A stretch of DNA of 64,000 nucleotides from NCBI RefSeq assembly GCF_946221935.1, contig NZ_CAMIGN010000005.1, positions 1 through 64,000 on the forward strand, written 5' to 3'. Below are positions 62,825-64,000 of the stretch, one piece after another; position 1 is the first letter of the stretch; every line of letters begins with the position of its first letter. Below the pieces are notes generated by a model. The model was not told the DNA's origin and did not search any database. It saw nothing but the letters and a program-made list of their open reading frames with translations. Source of the stretch: an uncultured Corynebacterium sp. (GTDB lineage Bacteria > Actinomycetota > Actinomycetes > Mycobacteriales > Mycobacteriaceae). The position numbers and the translations under genes were made by a program.

Positions 62825-64000
62825 ATGTCTAAACGAGTTCTCACCTCAGTTGCATGGCCTTATGCCAACGGCCCCCGTCACATCGGCCACGTCGCCGGGT
62901 TCGGTGTGCCCTCGGATGTTTTCGCACGCTATCAGCGAATGGTCGGCAACGAGGTGCTCATGATCTCGGGCACCGACGAGCACGGCACACCGCTGCTGGT
63001 GCAAGCGGAAAAAGAAGGCACGACCGTTCAGGAACTTGCGGATCGTTACAACCGCATCATCGTCGAAGATTTGGCGGGACTCGGACTTTCCTATGATTTA
63101 TTCACCCGCACCACCACGCGCAACCACTACGCCGTAGTGCAAGAGCTCTTCACCGGCCTTTACAACAACGGCTACATGGTCACCCAAACCACTCGCGGAG
63201 CCATCAGCCCGTCAACGGGGCGTACCCTTCCGGATCGCTATATCGAAGGCACCTGTCCGATCTGTGGCGCTAAGGACGCCCGTGGCGACCAATGTGACAA
63301 CTGCGGTAACCAGCTGGATCCTGAGGATCTCATCGACCCGCGCTCCAAAATCAACGGCGAAACCCCGGAATTCGTCGATACCGAGCACTTCATGCTGGAC
63401 CTTCCCGCTCTAGCCGACGCGCTGAGCACCTGGCTCAAAGGCCGCACCGATTGGCGACCGAACGTCCTGAAGTTCTCCCTCAACTTGCTAGAGGATATTC
63501 GCCCGCGCGCTATGTCCCGCGATATCGACTGGGGTGTGCCGATCCCCGTCGAGGGATGGCAGGACAACAACGCGAAGAAGCTCTACGTGTGGTTCGACGC
63601 CGTCGTGGGCTATCTCTCCGCGTCCATCGAATGGGCCTGGCGCATCGGTGACCCTGAGGCATGGCGCAAGTGGTGGAACGAACCGGAAGCGCTGTCCTAC
63701 TACTTCATGGGTAAGGACAACATCACCTTCCACTCCCAGATTTGGCCTGCCGAACTGCTGGGATACAGCGGCAAGGGAGCCAAGGGCGGAGAGGCCGGCG
63801 AGTTGGCCGAGCCTGAGCTGAACCTCCCGACCGAGGTTGTGTCCTCCGAGTTCCTGACAATGTCGGGTTCCAAGTTCTCCTCTTCCAAGGGAGTTGTGAT
63901 CTACGTCCGCGACTTCCTCAAGGAGTTCGGTCCCGACGCACTGCGTTACTTCATCGCCACCGCCGGCCCGGAGACCACTGACACCGATTTCACCTGGGAT
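62825..64000 (+). CDS. metG: Methionyl-tRNA synthetase, 3' end cut by window edge
   Basis: The first 392 codons are present. The class I HIGH motif is at residues 19-22 (PRHIGHVAG), the zinc knuckle [18 protein letters not shown] follows, and the KMSKS-type loop appears as [10 protein letters not shown]. The enzyme charges tRNA-Met, including the initiator tRNA encoded at 9982. ATG 62825 follows TTAAGG. The anticodon-binding domain lies beyond the window. Confidence 0.96.
   Translation, partial: MSKRVLTSVAWPYANGPRHIGHVAGFGVPSDVFARYQRMVGNEVLMISGTDEHGTPLLVQAEKEGTTVQELADRYNRIIVEDLAGLGLSYDLFTRTTTRNHYAVVQELFTGLYNNGYMVTQTTRGAISPSTGRTLPDRYIEGTCPICGAKDARGDQCDNCGNQLDPEDLIDPRSKINGETPEFVDTEHFMLDLPALADALSTWLKGRTDWRPNVLKFSLNLLEDIRPRAMSRDIDWGVPIPVEGWQDNNAKKLYVWFDAVVGYLSASIEWAWRIGDPEAWRKWWNEPEALSYYFMGKDNITFHSQIWPAELLGYSGKGAKGGEAGELAEPELNLPTEVVSSEFLTMSGSKFSSSKGVVIYVRDFLKEFGPDALRYFIATAGPETTDTDFTWD

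Overview
The window is a high-GC actinobacterial chromosome segment. Gene content and order point to the genus Corynebacterium, and the short, lipid-oriented gene set suggests the lipophilic C. jeikeium-like branch (an inference; no 16S or search was available). Several blocks keep the gene order of Mycobacterium tuberculosis and C. glutamicum: UPF0182 / PDZ-Lon-like / zincin / cyclodehydratase-like (Rv3193c-Rv3196), chorismate mutase-pcrA (Rv0948c-Rv0949), perM-purN-purH (Rv0955-Rv0957), a branched-chain acyl-CoA block (Rv2498c-Rv2506), mprAB-pepD-mog-mscL (Rv0981-Rv0985c), fthC-galU-moeA/glp-rimJ-membrane protein (Rv0992c-Rv0996), and pmt-rsmI-metG (Rv1002c-Rv1007c).

Left part (1-23.7 kb): a truncated NarL-type histidine kinase and a gene-poor stretch are followed by a peptidase and quality-control neighbourhood (TOMM-cyclodehydratase-like protein, YgjP-like peptidase, zincin, PDZ-Lon-like protease, UPF0182 protein). 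Next come an initiator tRNA with a strong terminator, a lemA-htpX pair, and secreted hydrolases (acid phosphatase, trypsin-like protease, SGNH hydrolase, M23 peptidase). These surround chorismate mutase, pcrA and a fatty-acyl-CoA ligase that carries a perfect 17-bp palindrome upstream.

Central part (23.9-42.4 kb): perM-purN-purH lead into two exported proteins. A TetR regulator then precedes a long plus-strand gene set: acyl-CoA carboxylase beta and alpha, acyl-CoA dehydrogenase, MaoC hydratase, CitE-like lyase, acyl-CoA ligase, CoA-transferase A and B, and thiolase. Together they supply each CoA-ester step of leucine breakdown from isovaleryl-CoA to acetyl-CoA, including re-activation of acetoacetate.

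Right part (42.4-64 kb): small membrane proteins, then a ribosomal protein cluster (L28-L33-S14-S18 on the minus strand, L31-L32 on the plus strand) in which every protein lacks the zinc-binding CxxC pairs. After it come the MprAB-PepD envelope-stress system, MscL, GalU, and a diverged MoeA (gephyrin-like) next to a disordered membrane protein that fits the Glp/GLPR cell-division pair. The end holds DoxX, a zinc-finger anti-sigma-like membrane protein, protein O-mannosyltransferase, RsmI, a BCCT transporter and the start of methionyl-tRNA synthetase.

The most striking unexplained structure is a dispersed 14-bp motif, GGCGTCACAAAGAA. It occurs four times exactly and several more times with one or two changes, inside genes on both strands and between genes, and nearly always in the same orientation on the chromosome. 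No CRISPR array, insertion sequence or prophage was seen.
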